A stretch of DNA of 60,000 nt from Branchiostoma floridae (GCF_000003815.2 NC_049986.1:15209811-15269810); one strand, 5' to 3'; numbered from the stretch's first letter, positions 1-20,982 are shown. Program-made: numbers and translations. Notes: a model not told the origin generated them from the letters alone.

Positions 1-817
1 ACTGTGGAGCGAGAGGGTCGGTGTGTCGGAGACCAGCTGATGATCGCACACAGCGTGTAGTCCGGTTAATCATGACTCCAGGGTCCGGCTCCACTGTCTC
101 TCAGTACTTGTTAGTGTCAGGGAGACGGGCAGGGGGCGGATATGGGGCAGAGATGGTCCTCAGGAAGCTATGAAGAGTCTCACAACTTTAAGTCTTACTT
201 GAGTCCGACTTGAGGCTTTGTCCTCAGTTTACAAGCAAAAGACACTGTATACGATTGTCCCTCACTAAATTGTCCTAAAATTAGATAACTGAAATAAAAT
301 ACTACAGATGGAGAATAGTCAAAATATGAACAATTCAAGAATCACTGGCGACGGTTATTGTGTGGTGACTTTGCATGATGACTTTGTCCAAATATCGCTT
401 CACATATGCTATACAAAAAAACAAGGGTTTGAAAACTTGCTATCAAGTCTATGACGATTACATAATTTATGCACTTATCTTTGTACTCCAATTCTACATG
501 TGTAGGTATTAACTAGAAAGACTCATCATGCCAATTTTACCAATATGATCGACAAATGATGTTGCCTGTGAAATATGTATACATATATATATACAAACCG
601 GCTCATCTATGTGACAGCTTATAAAGACATCAGTCCCGGATATATAATTTTTTTTGCTTAATAAACCCCTCCACGTGGCTGTGATTACCAAAGTCCCCAG
701 CCGGGTGTTGACACCACTTAAGCCGGTGACAACCCTGATGTCGTGCGCGGTGCCGTCAGAGGGGAGGCGGTTAGCACGGAGCAGGGGCCAGCTGGGTGGT
801 GATTAGTGGCGCTGGGT
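1..817. other. 5' distal flank, no gene seen
   Basis: No open frame with coding character, RNA gene or recognisable repeat was found here. The short frames have no family resemblance. This is probably intergenic DNA far upstream of Barhl. Confidence 0.5.
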
Positions 818-819
818 CT

Positions 820-1285
820 CGCCTTGGTGCTGGAAGGCAATCTACAATGTCATGCCTTCAACTACCAGAGTTACCAACCTTGGACTGATGTGTCAAAAAA
901 TAATATTTTCCCAGAGCTATCATAGAGTGGAATTTGTTATTACCAAGCACAATAGGGGCATCTTCGCTGGACAGTTTTAAAGAGCATTTGCAGATAGGTG
1001 TGCAAAAGTTAGGTATGACGGATCGTTCAGTGTAATATAACCAGCTGCTGCCACACCGCGTGCCTGCGAAGCTGGTGTATTACGCCGAAGGGCGGATATA
1101 CCGGCTGTTTAAATACAGATACAGATACAAGCAGATGTATGCTGCTGGCTTTCTCTGTTTGACTCACCCCACACTGACATCGATCTTTTTGAAAGTATTT
1201 GTCCCTTTGCCGGCAGATGTAGGAAATAAGAATGCACACTTAGTGTAGGTGGGTTTGGCCTTGGTGCTGAAAGGCAATCTACAAG
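820..1285 (+). repeat. LINE insertion zone flanked by a direct repeat of about 27 bp
   Basis: A segment reading CCTTGGTGCTG, one or two bases, then AAGGCAATCTACA occurs at about 820-846 and again at about 1258-1284, with one mismatch. The intervening DNA carries a LINE 3' end (separate entry). A second short repeat, around GCTTTCTCTGTTTGACT, occurs near 1148 and 1298. The arrangement could be a long target-site duplication or a local tandem duplication into which a LINE inserted. It is too degraded to decide. Confidence 0.5.
904..1035 (+). mobile_element. 3' end of a non-LTR retrotransposon (LINE) reverse-transcriptase ORF
   Basis: The frame reads a YFPRAIIEWN block followed by SSLDSFKEHL and stops at 1033-1035. 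This FFPR...WN...LP...SLxxFK pattern is the extreme C-terminus of ORF2 in Jockey/CR1/L2-type LINEs, after the reverse transcriptase domain. About 44 residues remain. It is followed by a short 3' UTR and a microsatellite tail of ACAGAT units at about 1115-1130, the usual 3' end of such elements in amphioxus-like genomes. It is a 5'-truncated, dead copy. The clade is not certain. Confidence 0.7.
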
Positions 1286-1683
1286 CAGATGTTTGTTTCT
1301 GCCTTTCTCTGTTTGACTAGCCTTACACTGGCAGTTTTTAAAGGGTTTTTCTCATTGCTGGCACGCATTAGAAAACGCCACCAACACCGCCGAAAAATAG
1401 ATGCATAAAGCTGCTGCTCAACACAGCTGCTTGGGGATTATAGATCGTAAATACAACAGGGACCGAAAGAAGTGTTACAATGATACACTCTCTTGACATC
1501 TATCAGCCTAATAATGAAAATCTTACGCGTGTTAAATAAACCTGAAGCTAATTTCCTACTACTAAATCACGGGCTTGGAATGGAAATTTGTCAAGCGTTT
1601 TTCTATATAGAAATGTAAAGTATTACTTTTGTCGTTTATATGACCACATATGAGTACAAATTGTTAGAATGACTACATCACAG

Positions 1684-1990
1684 GGGAAATGATGGCTGTA
1701 GGTGTATGGATTTGTTCTTCAAATTTAAGAACTATTGACAAAATACCTTAGGAAGATGTTTCTAACGGGGTGGGGTACTTTTTAGTACACGGCAGTGTCA
1801 TTGTATTTTCCTGAAGCTCCATTTGTATATTTTTTAATTGTTAGAATTATTACCAAACCTGGGAAATGATGGCTGTAGGTGTATGGATTTGTTCTTCAAA
1901 TTTAGAATGATTGACAAAATACCTTAAGAGGAAACATTTTAGTACACGACAGTATCATTGTATTTTCCTGAAGCTCCATTTGTACATTTA
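1684..1990. repeat. Diverged tandem duplication, two copies of about 150 bp
   Basis: A block starting GGGAAATGATGGCTGTAGG lies at about 1684-1751 and again at 1861-1926. It is followed in each copy by a second block starting AGTACACG (about 1794-1832 and 1941-1988). The offset falls from 177 to about 147 between the two blocks, so the second copy has lost about 30 bp. No coding potential. Confidence 0.85.
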
Positions 1991-4900
1991 CAGCAGCGGG
2001 ACAGATGAGCGGGATGGGATGAAAAATGAAGATTAATGAAGCTGGCGTCGTCACATCCCGGCGGCCAGTCCCGACATGATCCCGACAATCCCCGTCTGTT
2101 GTCAGCCTCGGACCGGCGATAAGGAATGACAGGAGTAGGTTACACTCTGAGGCTTGCTCCCCTAGCCTCTATCCTAGGCGTCTCCAACCTATATATAACG
2201 TATATATATATATATAACAGGCTCCCTTATGCTTAGATTCTATTTCCAACCCGGGGCCCGGCCGGGCTTTTGGCCGAAATGAAAAATACAGTATTGTATC
2301 AAGAAAGATCCACAAATTGTGCTCATGACTGATTAATTTATACTTCTATACTTTTATATCCTACTTTTCGTGCCCACATACTGCCCGGTCGGCCCCGGTT
2401 TTGAAATGTGACCTTAGCATTAGAAGGGGTAGAACTTGAATAGCGACAACTTTCTCTATGATACATCGTTAACTTAGTCATGTATTTTCGTGTGCGTGTG
2501 TGCGTATGCGTATGTGTCATAACTCGAGAGGTCCATGTGATCTTAAAGACACTAGTATTTGATATGAAGAAATGCTTAGATATTGCGTCCCTTGCCGGTA
2601 CTGCAGTGGAATTCCCGATTTTTATCATCTCGTGTTGGTGTTTTAACAATGACAAACTTTTAATGCAAACTGTGAGTGTCCGTCAAGCACTGAGACTACT
2701 CAACCGAGTAGTCCGTCCTTTGTATTTTAAACTCAACTAAACCTAGCACTGTGTTATCTGCGCTACTACAACAGAACATCCTTCATATCAACTTAACAAT
2801 AAACTGAGGTGGGGCTAAGGAAAAGTTATTGTTCCGTAAGTTCTTCTCAGAACATTATTTTTGTCATTTTGTATCTTCTATGTACAGTGTTATCCAAGTA
2901 TCAACTTTACTCCCAAGCCCCTCACTTCAGTCTCAAGTCTACTTTACGAACACCATACGATGTTAAGACTTTGATGGCCCGTGCACTGTAACTATAAAAG
3001 AACTTTGATATACATCGTGTATAGAAGGGAATGGAATTACAAGGAATATGAATTCATATTCCTTCATATCTTTAAACACAAATCCTGGTCGTATCATCGA
3101 TCTCGCCATTCCCGACGATTCGCCAGGCTCGGGAAATAATTCCTCCCGAGTTTTCCAGATGATAGGAAGAGGAAATTGCACGCGGAAGACCGAATTATTC
3201 TATCATATCTTCAGATGTAAACCTGGGCGTTATCGCCGTCTCATTTCCTCGGCCGGTACGTCTGCAGGGCCCGGGGGGACCGGTGTGCGGATATCGGTGC
3301 GGGCTGCGCCGGCGCCGCAGGATCGGTCATGTCTTATAATGACGGCTGATGGGGCCGCTATCGTCTGCTCCAAGCAGACGTGGGGAGGGGACATTTTGAC
3401 GGTTTCCGGCTGGCAACAGTTCCAGGAAAATGAAACAGTTTGAGAACGTCACACATCTGCATTGAGTTTAAAGGCGGCGTAGCCAATATAAATTTAGCTT
3501 TGGTCACTTGTTTTCTTCGGATAATACGAAAGTCCACGACTGGGACCACTGCTTTGTCAGAGAAGCCAGTTCCTGAAGGCAAAACTTCCCAACAAAGATA
3601 TGATACCACAGCACCATGATCGATCTCAAAAACGTCTACACATGAAACTAGTGAGTGTGAAACTAGTAATGCTCTATTGGAATCAACGGGTTATCTTCTC
3701 TTGCGCTTTCTATACTAACCTTTCAAATAACTTAAAACAACGTCCAAAGGAGCCTTGTTGTTGAGACTAGCGGCAGGGCACTGTACAAGTGGTCCTCATA
3801 CGCGAACAAGTGACATAATCGTGAGACCCAATTGAATTAACTGATAAGCAACTCCGGGAGAGCCGATAGGAGCTGGGCGGTGATCCTCCCCACTTTCCCC
3901 GCGCTAATGCGGCCTGGAACCCCCGGTAATGGACCTGTGTGTCAGCGCGGTGCCTTTGTCGTGTGCCAGAGGTGCGCTGCCCCCTTGACCACAATCACCG
4001 CACCGACAGTCACTATCCTTACATCGTAATTTCGCAGAAAATTGGAAACCCTACCGCCGAGCGGCCAGTTTATTGGCGCGCTGGGTCCAAATGTGGCGAA
4101 ATGGTCCCAAAAGGTCTCCGGAGATGGGAGAAGAGTGACAATATCGCGGCGGAATCTCTCCCCAGACGGCGGGTGGGGGATATCAGGCTTACCGCCGAGC
4201 CCAATCCTAATTACATCTGAGGTGGCACGATAGACCGGCCGGCGGAACGACCTACCAGGGGTGTCATCCGCACAGCATCGCGATCTTCATTTCTTCATCT
4301 GAAGAAGAAGACACTGATTAAAACGTCTTGTACCACAGAAAACATCCACACTACGTAAAAACATTGCTTGAATGGTAGACAACAGAAAGTTATATCACTT
4401 TTATTTGATAGATTGTGGCATCTACACCTAAAATTCAAACAAAGACAAGATAATACGATGGTGGAATCTACACCTAACATTAAAATAAAAGACAAGATAA
4501 TGCCATATGGAAATTTTGCTTATTTGCTTTCTTGATAAGGAATCCTTCATAAACTTGTCTTCTCCAACAACACCTTAGGACAGCATGCCCTGTATTTCCA
4601 GTTTGCATTTCTCCTTCTTCTAGTCTTTATCGTACGTTAAACAAACCCTTGCCGGCCGCTGGCAGTGTCGTGTGCCTAAAACATGACGACCTATGATGAC
4701 AAACACAGGAGATACTTACCCGCGCCTTTAGGATAATTCAGAGTAGAGGGGAGTCCTAATCCGGATGGCCACATTAGCAGACCTGTAGTCCTGATATTTT
4801 CGCTCCTTATCTTGAACTTATTATCTCCACTATACCCATGACAGTTTCGGCTGATGTTAGAACAATTTTCCCCGCCGCAGTGTCCTGGCTACCGCTGACT

Positions 4901-7900
4901 GGCCTCGTGTGTGTGTCATGATCGTTATTGGATTACTGAGACATCATGATCACTCTGCCGGATTCAGCTACAATTGAATAAAGGTGTTGGGGGTAATGAC
5001 ACTATATTCAGGTGGGAAAGTGCTCGCTATCACGGTCTTTATCGATGGAGACTAGAGACTATTACGGCATTTGGGGATTTTCGACATTTCGGGGTATAAA
5101 TTGGGATGTCTCCAATCTTACGGGTAACACAAAAGGCGAGACGTAGGGCCAAGGGAGGTAAGTCCAAGTTGCAGTTTTTTTTATTTCCTTTGGGGTCTCA
5201 TTGCATTACAATTTTCTATTTTTCTGTACCATTTCTTGCTTTCTTTTTGGCGTCACAACTTTTTACCTATCTGTTGTGTTATTGTTTGTCAGTCTGTTTT
5301 ATTGTGACAGTAGGTTTCGTTTTTCAGTCACAAAATTTCAGTCTTAGAAATCTTGCTTATGTTTATCATAATGTTTTTTTTTTTGCCAAACGGTTTTTCC
5401 AAATTATCATGTTTTCCTTTCATCTCTTTCTTAGCTCTCTTCAATTGCTTTAAGTGTTTTTGATGTCAATTATACAATTCTGAATAACAGGAAGTAGTCG
5501 GATAAACGAAATTATATGTGCCTACAAGTCTAAGATTTGAAGTGTTGTTGGCTAAACTATGTCCTAAACACTTGCAACCCTTGCAATGCTTAACTGTATA
5601 CGTAAGCTACTCAACTTTCAGTAATATTTGGACAAAAGTAAAACAACTCTATATTTGTTTTCGAAGCAAATGTTAAAGGTGTTTAAGTTGTCGCGGTTCT
5701 AGCTCTGTACTTCTGGATTTTAAGTATAAACTGTAAATATACTTTTGATCTTAAGGGTACTGGTAGAAAAGTACAGGTCCTATCGCGCTGTTAAGGTGGT
5801 ATCTTCCGTGAAATATTATGTTCAAGGGTGATATAAGCATTATGTCAAGACAACACACAGGTAGAACACAGATACTCAAGGCATGATGCAGCGGTGCTCA
5901 CAGGAAAGCATTTGAGAAAGCAGCTGAGAATTACAAATAACATTTATCCAGCAAGTTTTTCAGTTTAATCACCATTTCCCGAAAACGTCCCTAACACAAC
6001 AGAGTAACAGTTTCGTCCGTACAGTCTATTCTACCAGCATTTGTCGGTGTCAGGTAGAAGCGCTCGCGACAGGTTGATGTATGTGTTAGCGGACCGGAGC
6101 GGACAGACGCTGATCCTGTGAATCATTGCCGTCCCCGCACGGGAATTCTCCCGCCGTCACCACACAGAAGCCACGGTCGGGAAAATATGCACACACATAC
6201 CGTACTGTACGGGCTGATTAACGCCACAGAGATGCCCTCTAGATTTGGGATCTCTTTCGTAAAAGCACTTCAAGTTAAAAAGACATGTACCGAAAAGACG
6301 ACTGTTAAAAATACACATCCCTCAAGCGTTTCTGTTAAAGGTGGGACGGACAGTATGAGAGTAGTAGTTAGAAACACTATCAGTCTTTGTGTATATTTTT
6401 TTTTCTCAGGAACATAATATCTATTTTACTCGCGGTAGCAGAAGTTTTAATGTTGTTTTTCTTCCTATTGTTAAAAACAAGAGTCGAGACGTCCCTTGCA
6501 TAGGTTGTATCCACTTCGATTCATTGGAAACCAGTTTATCAAAACAGAAGACGATATGACAGTAGTGATGGTGTCCGTTTGGGACGTTTTTTCCTGAGCA
6601 TGTGTGCCGGGTGACAGCTCACCATGTTCTCGAGGGCTTAATTCAGGAACGATTAATAGCTCAGCGATTCCAATAATGAATACTAATAAGCGGGTTGTTT
6701 GAGTTCAAAAGCTCTTTCCCCGAAGCAAGATAGAAACTCCTTACTAGAAGCAGACGAAAGTTTTTTTAAATATCTACGTTCAGTTTCGAGGGTGTTATCA
6801 GTGGTAACACTCTTTTTTTAACACAATAGAAAAAATGATATGTACACGAAATACATATGTATTTCAGAATGCCATGATTTTCACTTTTTATTCGAATATT
6901 CGTTAAGTTCAGGATCAAATGTTCAGTAAAATGTTCTTTCTTTGATGGTATTTTTCTCATAGATTCCTCTACAGAATACAGACTGTGAATCAAAGCGTTC
7001 CCACGACTCTCCTGACAAATGAGTTGTTGAAGTGATCGTCGACACCAATATCCGCCACGACGGTCCCCGCAACAGCCGCACGATCCCACACCCCTTCCCG
7101 CCTTCTGCGTGATGAGAGGGCGAGGAGGCTGCCGGGACTTTGTGTGGCACGACTTTTTGTCATTTGTCACCGCAAATCTATTATTGCGCCAAAACATGGT
7201 AAATCGTGATACACTATCGTGTAAAACGACAAACAGTGAACAGTTTCTGAGGTAAAATACCAGTATATCGCTGTGATGAATGTTACATTAGTCCTTAAAC
7301 AACAAAAGATGCATAATCTCCAAGCAGGTGTATGGCTCTGACTTGTGTTACAGTGTGTCATTTTGTCCTTTCCGTCGGTCCCTTTCTTTTTATATCTTTC
7401 TTTCCATGGAGAAAGAAATGTGCAAGAATAGAAAGACCAAAAATTGCCATAAAAACCGAACCACAAATCTTTCATATCAAATCATATCAAAAGAGGTCTG
7501 GTAGTTTTGTTTTTCACGTCCCCAACGCGACACCGCGCTGCCTTCCCGCCACAACCAACAAACCAAAGTGGGCCGCGAAAGTCATCAAAACTTTTATCGA
7601 AAAATCGAATCGAGGTGGAAGATGCTTTGCCAGCCGCCATTATTCATCCGTCCATTTTTCCTCAGATCTTTTCCATCATATCTGCGCGGTGATACCGGCG
7701 GATCCCCGGATCGTTCGTCATCATTAGGACAACATGGCTGACCCGCCAGTCGGGATTTGGCGGGAAGAGCTCGGTATTAGAACAAGTTCTGGGTCGACGA
7801 AAACGTCGGAAAGCTAGGACTGCCAGACGGGCGTATCTCGGGATGGATCTATTCCGTTAAAGGGTCTGTATTTTATGACAAAATGTGTGTAGCTTGTCTA

Positions 7901-10052
7901 CTACTAGTATTCGACGGAGTATGGTTTACGATAAAAAGAAGCAAAACAAAACATGTCAGCAACGAAATAGAAATCGTTGACTGTTTCGGTGAAGGTTTGC
8001 ATTCCCCCAATGTGCTTTGGTTTTTATCAGGTACTTTTAACCACAAAATATCAACAAAACATGTCGGATCCGTGCTTTGAATGAATATGACACAAAAACG
8101 GAAGTGTAGTGAAAATACTGGTACATACAGACGTTTTTGCCTCCGGAAATGGCAGAACGCCATAGTACGTATACCATCAAAGTCCAACTTTTGTTTCCAC
8201 ACGCACATGTCTATCACTTTAGAAATGGTCGTATTTTCCTCCTACTTTGTCATATATGATTGGAAACCTACTGTTTAGGATAATGGTCGTTTTTATGGCC
8301 TGAACCTAAGCCAGGGTCCATTTTACAGGACCATATAACAGCGACACTTATGTCATTTTGAGCCGGCGACCATCACGACAGAGCCACCAAATCACCACAG
8401 GACATCGCCGGACACGATTAGTGGTCATTTTCACTTGTTCCAGGCTCTAGATAATCCGTACGTGAAATGCCGTATTTGTGAGTACATTATAACCTCACTG
8501 TTCGTAAAGTCTGTATGATTATGCGATAATGTGCCACAGTATTTATTGGCGTTCCTGGCTGTACTTATTCATATGCATACTACAGCATTTCCAATGAGCA
8601 ATACTGAGAGAAATGTGTACTATGTCAATGGCTAAGCTCAACAAACTGATATATTCTACTACATGTCCTGACGCTTGTAGTTCACATAGTAATTTTCGGT
8701 ATAAAAGTGTAAAAGAAAAGAAAAACAGAGCTGAAAAGCAAAAACGAAGTTTGAATGTCTCAGGAAAGTATGCTCAGAGATTTACATTTGGTGAGGAGTG
8801 CCCATACAACTATATGTTCACGACATATGAGCATCGATGTAACGGCAAAGTTGTTATAGTTCACATATCTCATGCCTATCGAAGACGCAACGTTCCTTCC
8901 CAGTCGTTTGAAGAACTGAAACGCCGCTGCTGCAGTTTCCGGCGCGCCGGTAGGCTATCTCATCCGTCATCGCTGGAGCCGGATATTCCGCTGCCGTCAA
9001 AAAGATAGCAGGCATTTACTCAACCTTCCGGCCTAAACCTGGCCCAATTGCTACCTGTCAAGATAGTACCGTGTAATATAGGACGCGAGCGCCAAGGTAC
9101 GAGCTAGCACTGCTTCTACCGTCCGGATTTACTACCATTTGGTGCTCTTTCACTTCACCATTTGTGTGTCAGTAGATTTACACAGTTTTTGCGCCCTAAA
9201 TGGGCCTTATATAGTAGCACTGATACTGTACGAGGCTGCAATTGAGAACAAGTTGCAAAGTCTATCATGCACAGATGATACAGTACAAAACGAACTTTAT
9301 TCACAACGATCTTAATATGCCAAAATTGTGAACAAAAACATGTTTCCCAATCAGGAAGCAATGAGAAATCATTTGTTATAATAGGTGCACTGATATTTGT
9401 GCGCTCTGCACAAAACGGGAGCACTCGAAGTGTGTGATTACTGATGTTGGATTCTTGTAACGAAAATATCTATATTACGTGAATTTGCAGGCTTGTTAAA
9501 GCAGGCTTGTTGGATATTCGACTGAAGTTTCAACTAGATATGCTTATGCTGCATAATAAGACAAAATCATGATAACTAAGGATATGTACCATCAAAATGT
9601 TGAATCAAAATTTAAACAAATGTCAAGTGCCAGGAGATAAGTACATTTGGGTCTTGCCGTTAGAAAATTGATCAAAATCAAGATGTTAGTAAATCCGTGG
9701 GTCCTCTTTGCGCCAAAATATTTTAGGGTGTTAAAACCACCTGGCTCCTGTAAATCTAACGAGTAATTTTGCTTTGTTATGCTTTCCTTTTCTTTATATC
9801 AGAGACCTGTTGAAACAATCGAAAGATATACTGTACTGAGGATTACTAAGTGGCATCTATCTACTAGCACACTGCATCAGTAGTTGTCCTGACTCGAGCG
9901 CTCGTTCCTTCCTAGCAGCCGTGTCACATTTGTCGAACGTTAGCTTTGCAACATCAAATCGAGCGCATTTTACGACAATTGTGGATGAGACGTACAAATA
10001 AAATTCTGTCATTTTTTTTACGAGACATTTTGCGGTTAGATACTTGTCCTTA
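1990..10052. other. Upstream intergenic region of Barhl, no gene supported
   Basis: About 8 kb without a convincing exon. Open frames up to 131 codons occur (7332-7727, 8613-9008) but have no recognisable domain, no exon-like boundaries and AT-rich composition. GC-richer patches of apparently unique sequence stand out at about 2030-2130, 3230-3440, 3870-4270, 6060-6200, 7040-7150, 7690-7860 and 8350-8420. By analogy with other developmental homeobox genes these are candidate conserved regulatory elements, but nothing in a single sequence proves it. A short TA microsatellite lies at about 2190-2215. Confidence 0.4.
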
Positions 10053-10335
10053 GTCCGTTCTGTGACGGGCCTCACTGAAAAAAAAATCATAGATCATCAT
10101 ACCGCAAAAACAACAACAACAAAAACCTGGTGAATCAGCCCGCACCATGACGACCTTCCAAAATACGATACAATTTTCTTTTATAATCGACGATGTCATA
10201 CAAAATCTTTATTTTGCTCTCAGATACTTGTAATTGTCCCTGGTCCGTTCTGTGACGGGCCTCACTGAAATAAACATCATACCACAACAACAACAACAAA
10301 TCCTTGCGAATCTACCCTCACCATGACGACCTTAA
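10053..10335. repeat. Tandem duplication with a perfectly kept 28-nt core
   Basis: The 28 bases at 10053-10080 recur identically at 10243-10270 (offset 190). Both are preceded by an AGATACTTGT block and followed by ATCATACC, a CAACAACAACAA tract and a CACCATGACGACCTT block (about 10142-10156 and 10318-10333). The DNA between these blocks has diverged more than the core. Confidence 0.85.
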
Positions 10336-11167
10336 GGTGCGCGTAGCTCGACCTGCAGGTTTTAGTGCAGACATGAAGGATGGAGAATCTCTTATCTCAC
10401 TCCCAAGTCTGCGCGAAGCTTTTAACGTATTTCCTGCAGGTCTGTCCACGAAAGTGCGGGGAATTTACCGGTGATTTCGCCGCCGCTTCTGTAGTAGGGG
10501 AGGCTATCGGCCGGGATCTGAGTCTCCCAGCAAAAATGTCTGCTTTTTGCCGGTATGATCTGATGGTTACTATGGTAACGTGCTGCAGGGATCCCCGGTA
10601 TCCCACACCGCCACGGGGACAGGTGTTTGTGAGAGCGCGAGGGGGTGGGGGTCAGGAACAAGAGCAAGTTGCCTGGCGTTTAGATTTACATCCTAGGGAG
10701 GGGCCCGATGTCATGTATGTAAAATAACTATGAAATCAGGGCAGTAATTGCTACCACTTTACAGCCACATTGTTACCGTGATGGTGGTTCTCTCTGTCAG
10801 GATTTAAGGGCGGCACGCCCGCCTGCGAAACTCTTCAACTTTTCCCTCTCCGCAGAGCTGTCCCTAGGCGTGACGTCTCGCCCGGCCATTTGTTCAGTTT
10901 TCTGCCATGTGACCCTCCACGCCCCCATGCCGCCAAGAGGGGCGCGCCAAAACTGCAACAAAAAGTGTTGCCAGCAAATGACAAAGGGTTTAAAAGGTTG
11001 CAATTACCGATCAGTCAAATGCCCAGTCAGTCCCGACCAATCAGAAGCCGAAACGCTGCCATTACGCGCTCATTTGCTAAGTTATCGAGAATAATTCTTT
11101 TGTCAACAAAGCTTTGCATGTGATTGCTTTGAAATTGGTCCGCTTTCAGTCCCAATTCCCTCTAACT
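10336..11167 (+). promoter_or_regulatory. Proximal 5' flank of Barhl
   Basis: GC-richer, repeat-free DNA directly upstream of the inferred Barhl start. Visible motifs are a CRE-like TGACGTC near 10871, several GC boxes and a CCAAT box (GACCAATCAGAAG) at about 11037. No exon of another gene is seen. The assignment is by position; the motifs are only suggestive. Confidence 0.4.
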
Positions 11168-11200
11168 TATAATATGTGCCCAGCGCAGGACACTCATCAC
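11168..11200 (+). promoter_or_regulatory. Possible Barhl core promoter (TATA-like box plus Inr)
   Basis: TATAATAT at 11168-11175 lies 28 bp upstream of the A at 11196 in CTCATCA, an initiator-like sequence. This is the normal TATA-to-start spacing. A start here would give a 354-nt 5' UTR. That UTR contains no ATG at all before the chosen start codon at 11550, which fits. A non-coding upstream exon or other start cannot be excluded. Confidence 0.35.
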
Positions 11201-11549
11201 TGATCGACTCCAGTGCGGTGACATCTAGCTCGCGACAGTGTTCAGTACACCTTCCGCACAGCCGGCAGAGTCTCAAACGTGCATCGCCCAACCTTAAACC
11301 ACTTGTAAAGGTCCACCTCCTATCGTTTAGATCGGCAGGTAGCCTGTGGTATCACCAGATCTAGCCGGCCCGAGAGCGCCGCAACTCCCGTTCCGATAGC
11401 ACGAGACCGGCGGCGGCGGACAGGGACGATTTGGCACGCCGACAATAGGCACAGGTCGACCGGAAGCGACTCTCTTAAGGTGCGCTCGCTCGACTCTACT
11501 CGACTCGCCACGGACTTTCTTCTGTGTGTCATCCAAGAAACTTGAGAAT

Positions 11550-19371
<7,822 letters not shown>

Positions 19372-20400
19372 AGCTTCGGGGGAAGACGCGTCCCCCTCCG
19401 AAGACTTTTCCCTCATTCCTCCGATAACCGAACACTGCTGAGCGAACTCTGTAAGCCGGCAACCTTGCCAATCAGTCAAGATTAAAGCTACGGAGAAGGG
19501 CGTCCTTGCCCTCCAAGAACTTTTGAGAGTCTGTCCAAGGTACTGAATGAAAAATCCACGAAGAATGTATCAAGTTTTGTACCAGATGCAAACGGTATTT
19601 CTACTTCAACACCTATTGAACCGCCGAAGAAAAAAGAAAGAATTGTACAGAGGCGTTGCAAATGTAAATATTTCGCAAAAGAGGGCTTCTTTGTCGACAA
19701 ATATATCTACATTTCCCGTGCATGAATGTTTACATGAAACGTTTGCAGCGTTTCTAAGACATTGTTATCTATCCAGCACGTTCAACAACAAAAAAGTCAC
19801 CCACTCGAACTGCTGGTGATTATGCAATGAGAAACAAACTCTCTTGTGTGTATCTTGACTTAAGTAGTACGTTACAACGTTGGTTGCACGTGGGATCTTG
19901 TCAGCACAATGTCGATCATGGCAGATTTCAAAGCACAAGTGACAACATTTTTCACAGTTTTTCTTTGATTATGACACCATTTTCACTGGTAACCGCAATG
20001 TATGAACGGAACTGAGTAATCTTATTGCATTCGTGTAATTTCCTGATATCATATTGATAAAAATTATACAGAGGAGTATTATCTTTCCACGATGCCCTTT
20101 AAAAAGATATGTTCTGTATATCTAGGTTGTGTCAAGAGGATACCAGTGTATAAATATGATGATGATATGTATATAATCGGCATGTTTCTGTTGCACAAAT
20201 ACTTTGTTATTACAAGCGACACTTCGAGGTCACATTAATTTATTTTTTATTACGATGTTTTCCCAGAAGACGTGTAAATATAAGGTATGAAATTGGACAT
20301 CGACTTCCTCGTTTTGTTGGATTCTTCTTGTGTATTTCGTTACATGTATAGTTTATAAATATCACTAGAGCATGGAAAACACAGGCTTATTTCAGGGCGT
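19372..20400 (+). other. Barhl: Barhl 3' UTR and immediate downstream DNA
   Basis: The transcript end is not certain. An ATTAAA signal at 19481-19486 would give a short UTR of about 130 nt; no AATAAA follows in the next kilobase. If the UTR is longer, it includes two exact Pumilio-type sites, TGTAAATA, at 19663-19670 and 20273-20280. The DNA after about 19550 becomes AT-rich and shows no coding sequence. Confidence 0.4.
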
Positions 20401-20982
20401 CAAAGTGCATATATATATTGCTTGCAGATAAGTCAATGCAACCTCGCTGCGAACTAAATTGTATTTGTGTAACCCATAGCTTCATAACGTAAATGTGATA
20501 CAAAGTTTTATATTATAACTGCTAGTATGACTGAAAAAAACAAGAAAACACAAAGCGAATAAGGTTCGTTGTTTTAGTGGGGCACTATTTCTAGCTCACA
20601 GCAAGACAGCCATCCTTTTGGAATCACCCACTGTTTTGCCATCCCAAAGGCCTGTAGTCCTGGGCTAAAAAATGTTCTCTTGTAACAAGAACGTGGTCTT
20701 GCGAGATAATGACGTCATTTATTCATAGTCTCTACCAGGCTCCTTTAGTGGCTAAAAGGTAGCAAAATTTGTCCAAATAGATTGAAGAATTTGCCAGAAA
20801 AGTAAAAAAGAGGCAGGTTAGCCTTTGTTAGTAGCTGACTCTGACAAATGATTTCCCTATTTAGTCATTTTCCCTAATCTTTAACCTTCATAGTAGTCTG
20901 GGAGAGGCTCGGGACTAGCACGTTCGTGGAAAAATCTCAGTGTATTTCGCAGTTGACATAGAAAGTAACCACTACAAAGTAG
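20401..20982. other. Intergenic, nothing recognised
   Basis: AT-rich sequence between the Barhl 3' region and the assembly gap. No open frame, repeat family or RNA gene was recognised. Confidence 0.5.

Noticed and set aside
5106-5453. 115-codon frame rich in Phe and Leu
   Set aside because: T-rich DNA gives Phe/Leu runs; no signal peptide-plus-domain architecture and no relatives recognised.
8613-9008. 131-codon frame upstream of Barhl
   Set aside because: Open by chance in a gene-poor stretch; no recognisable motif and no exon-like boundaries.
11526-11549. N-terminal extension of Barhl from an in-frame GTG
   Set aside because: No upstream ATG in frame. The ATG at 11550 has good context and gives an N-terminus like vertebrate BARHL.
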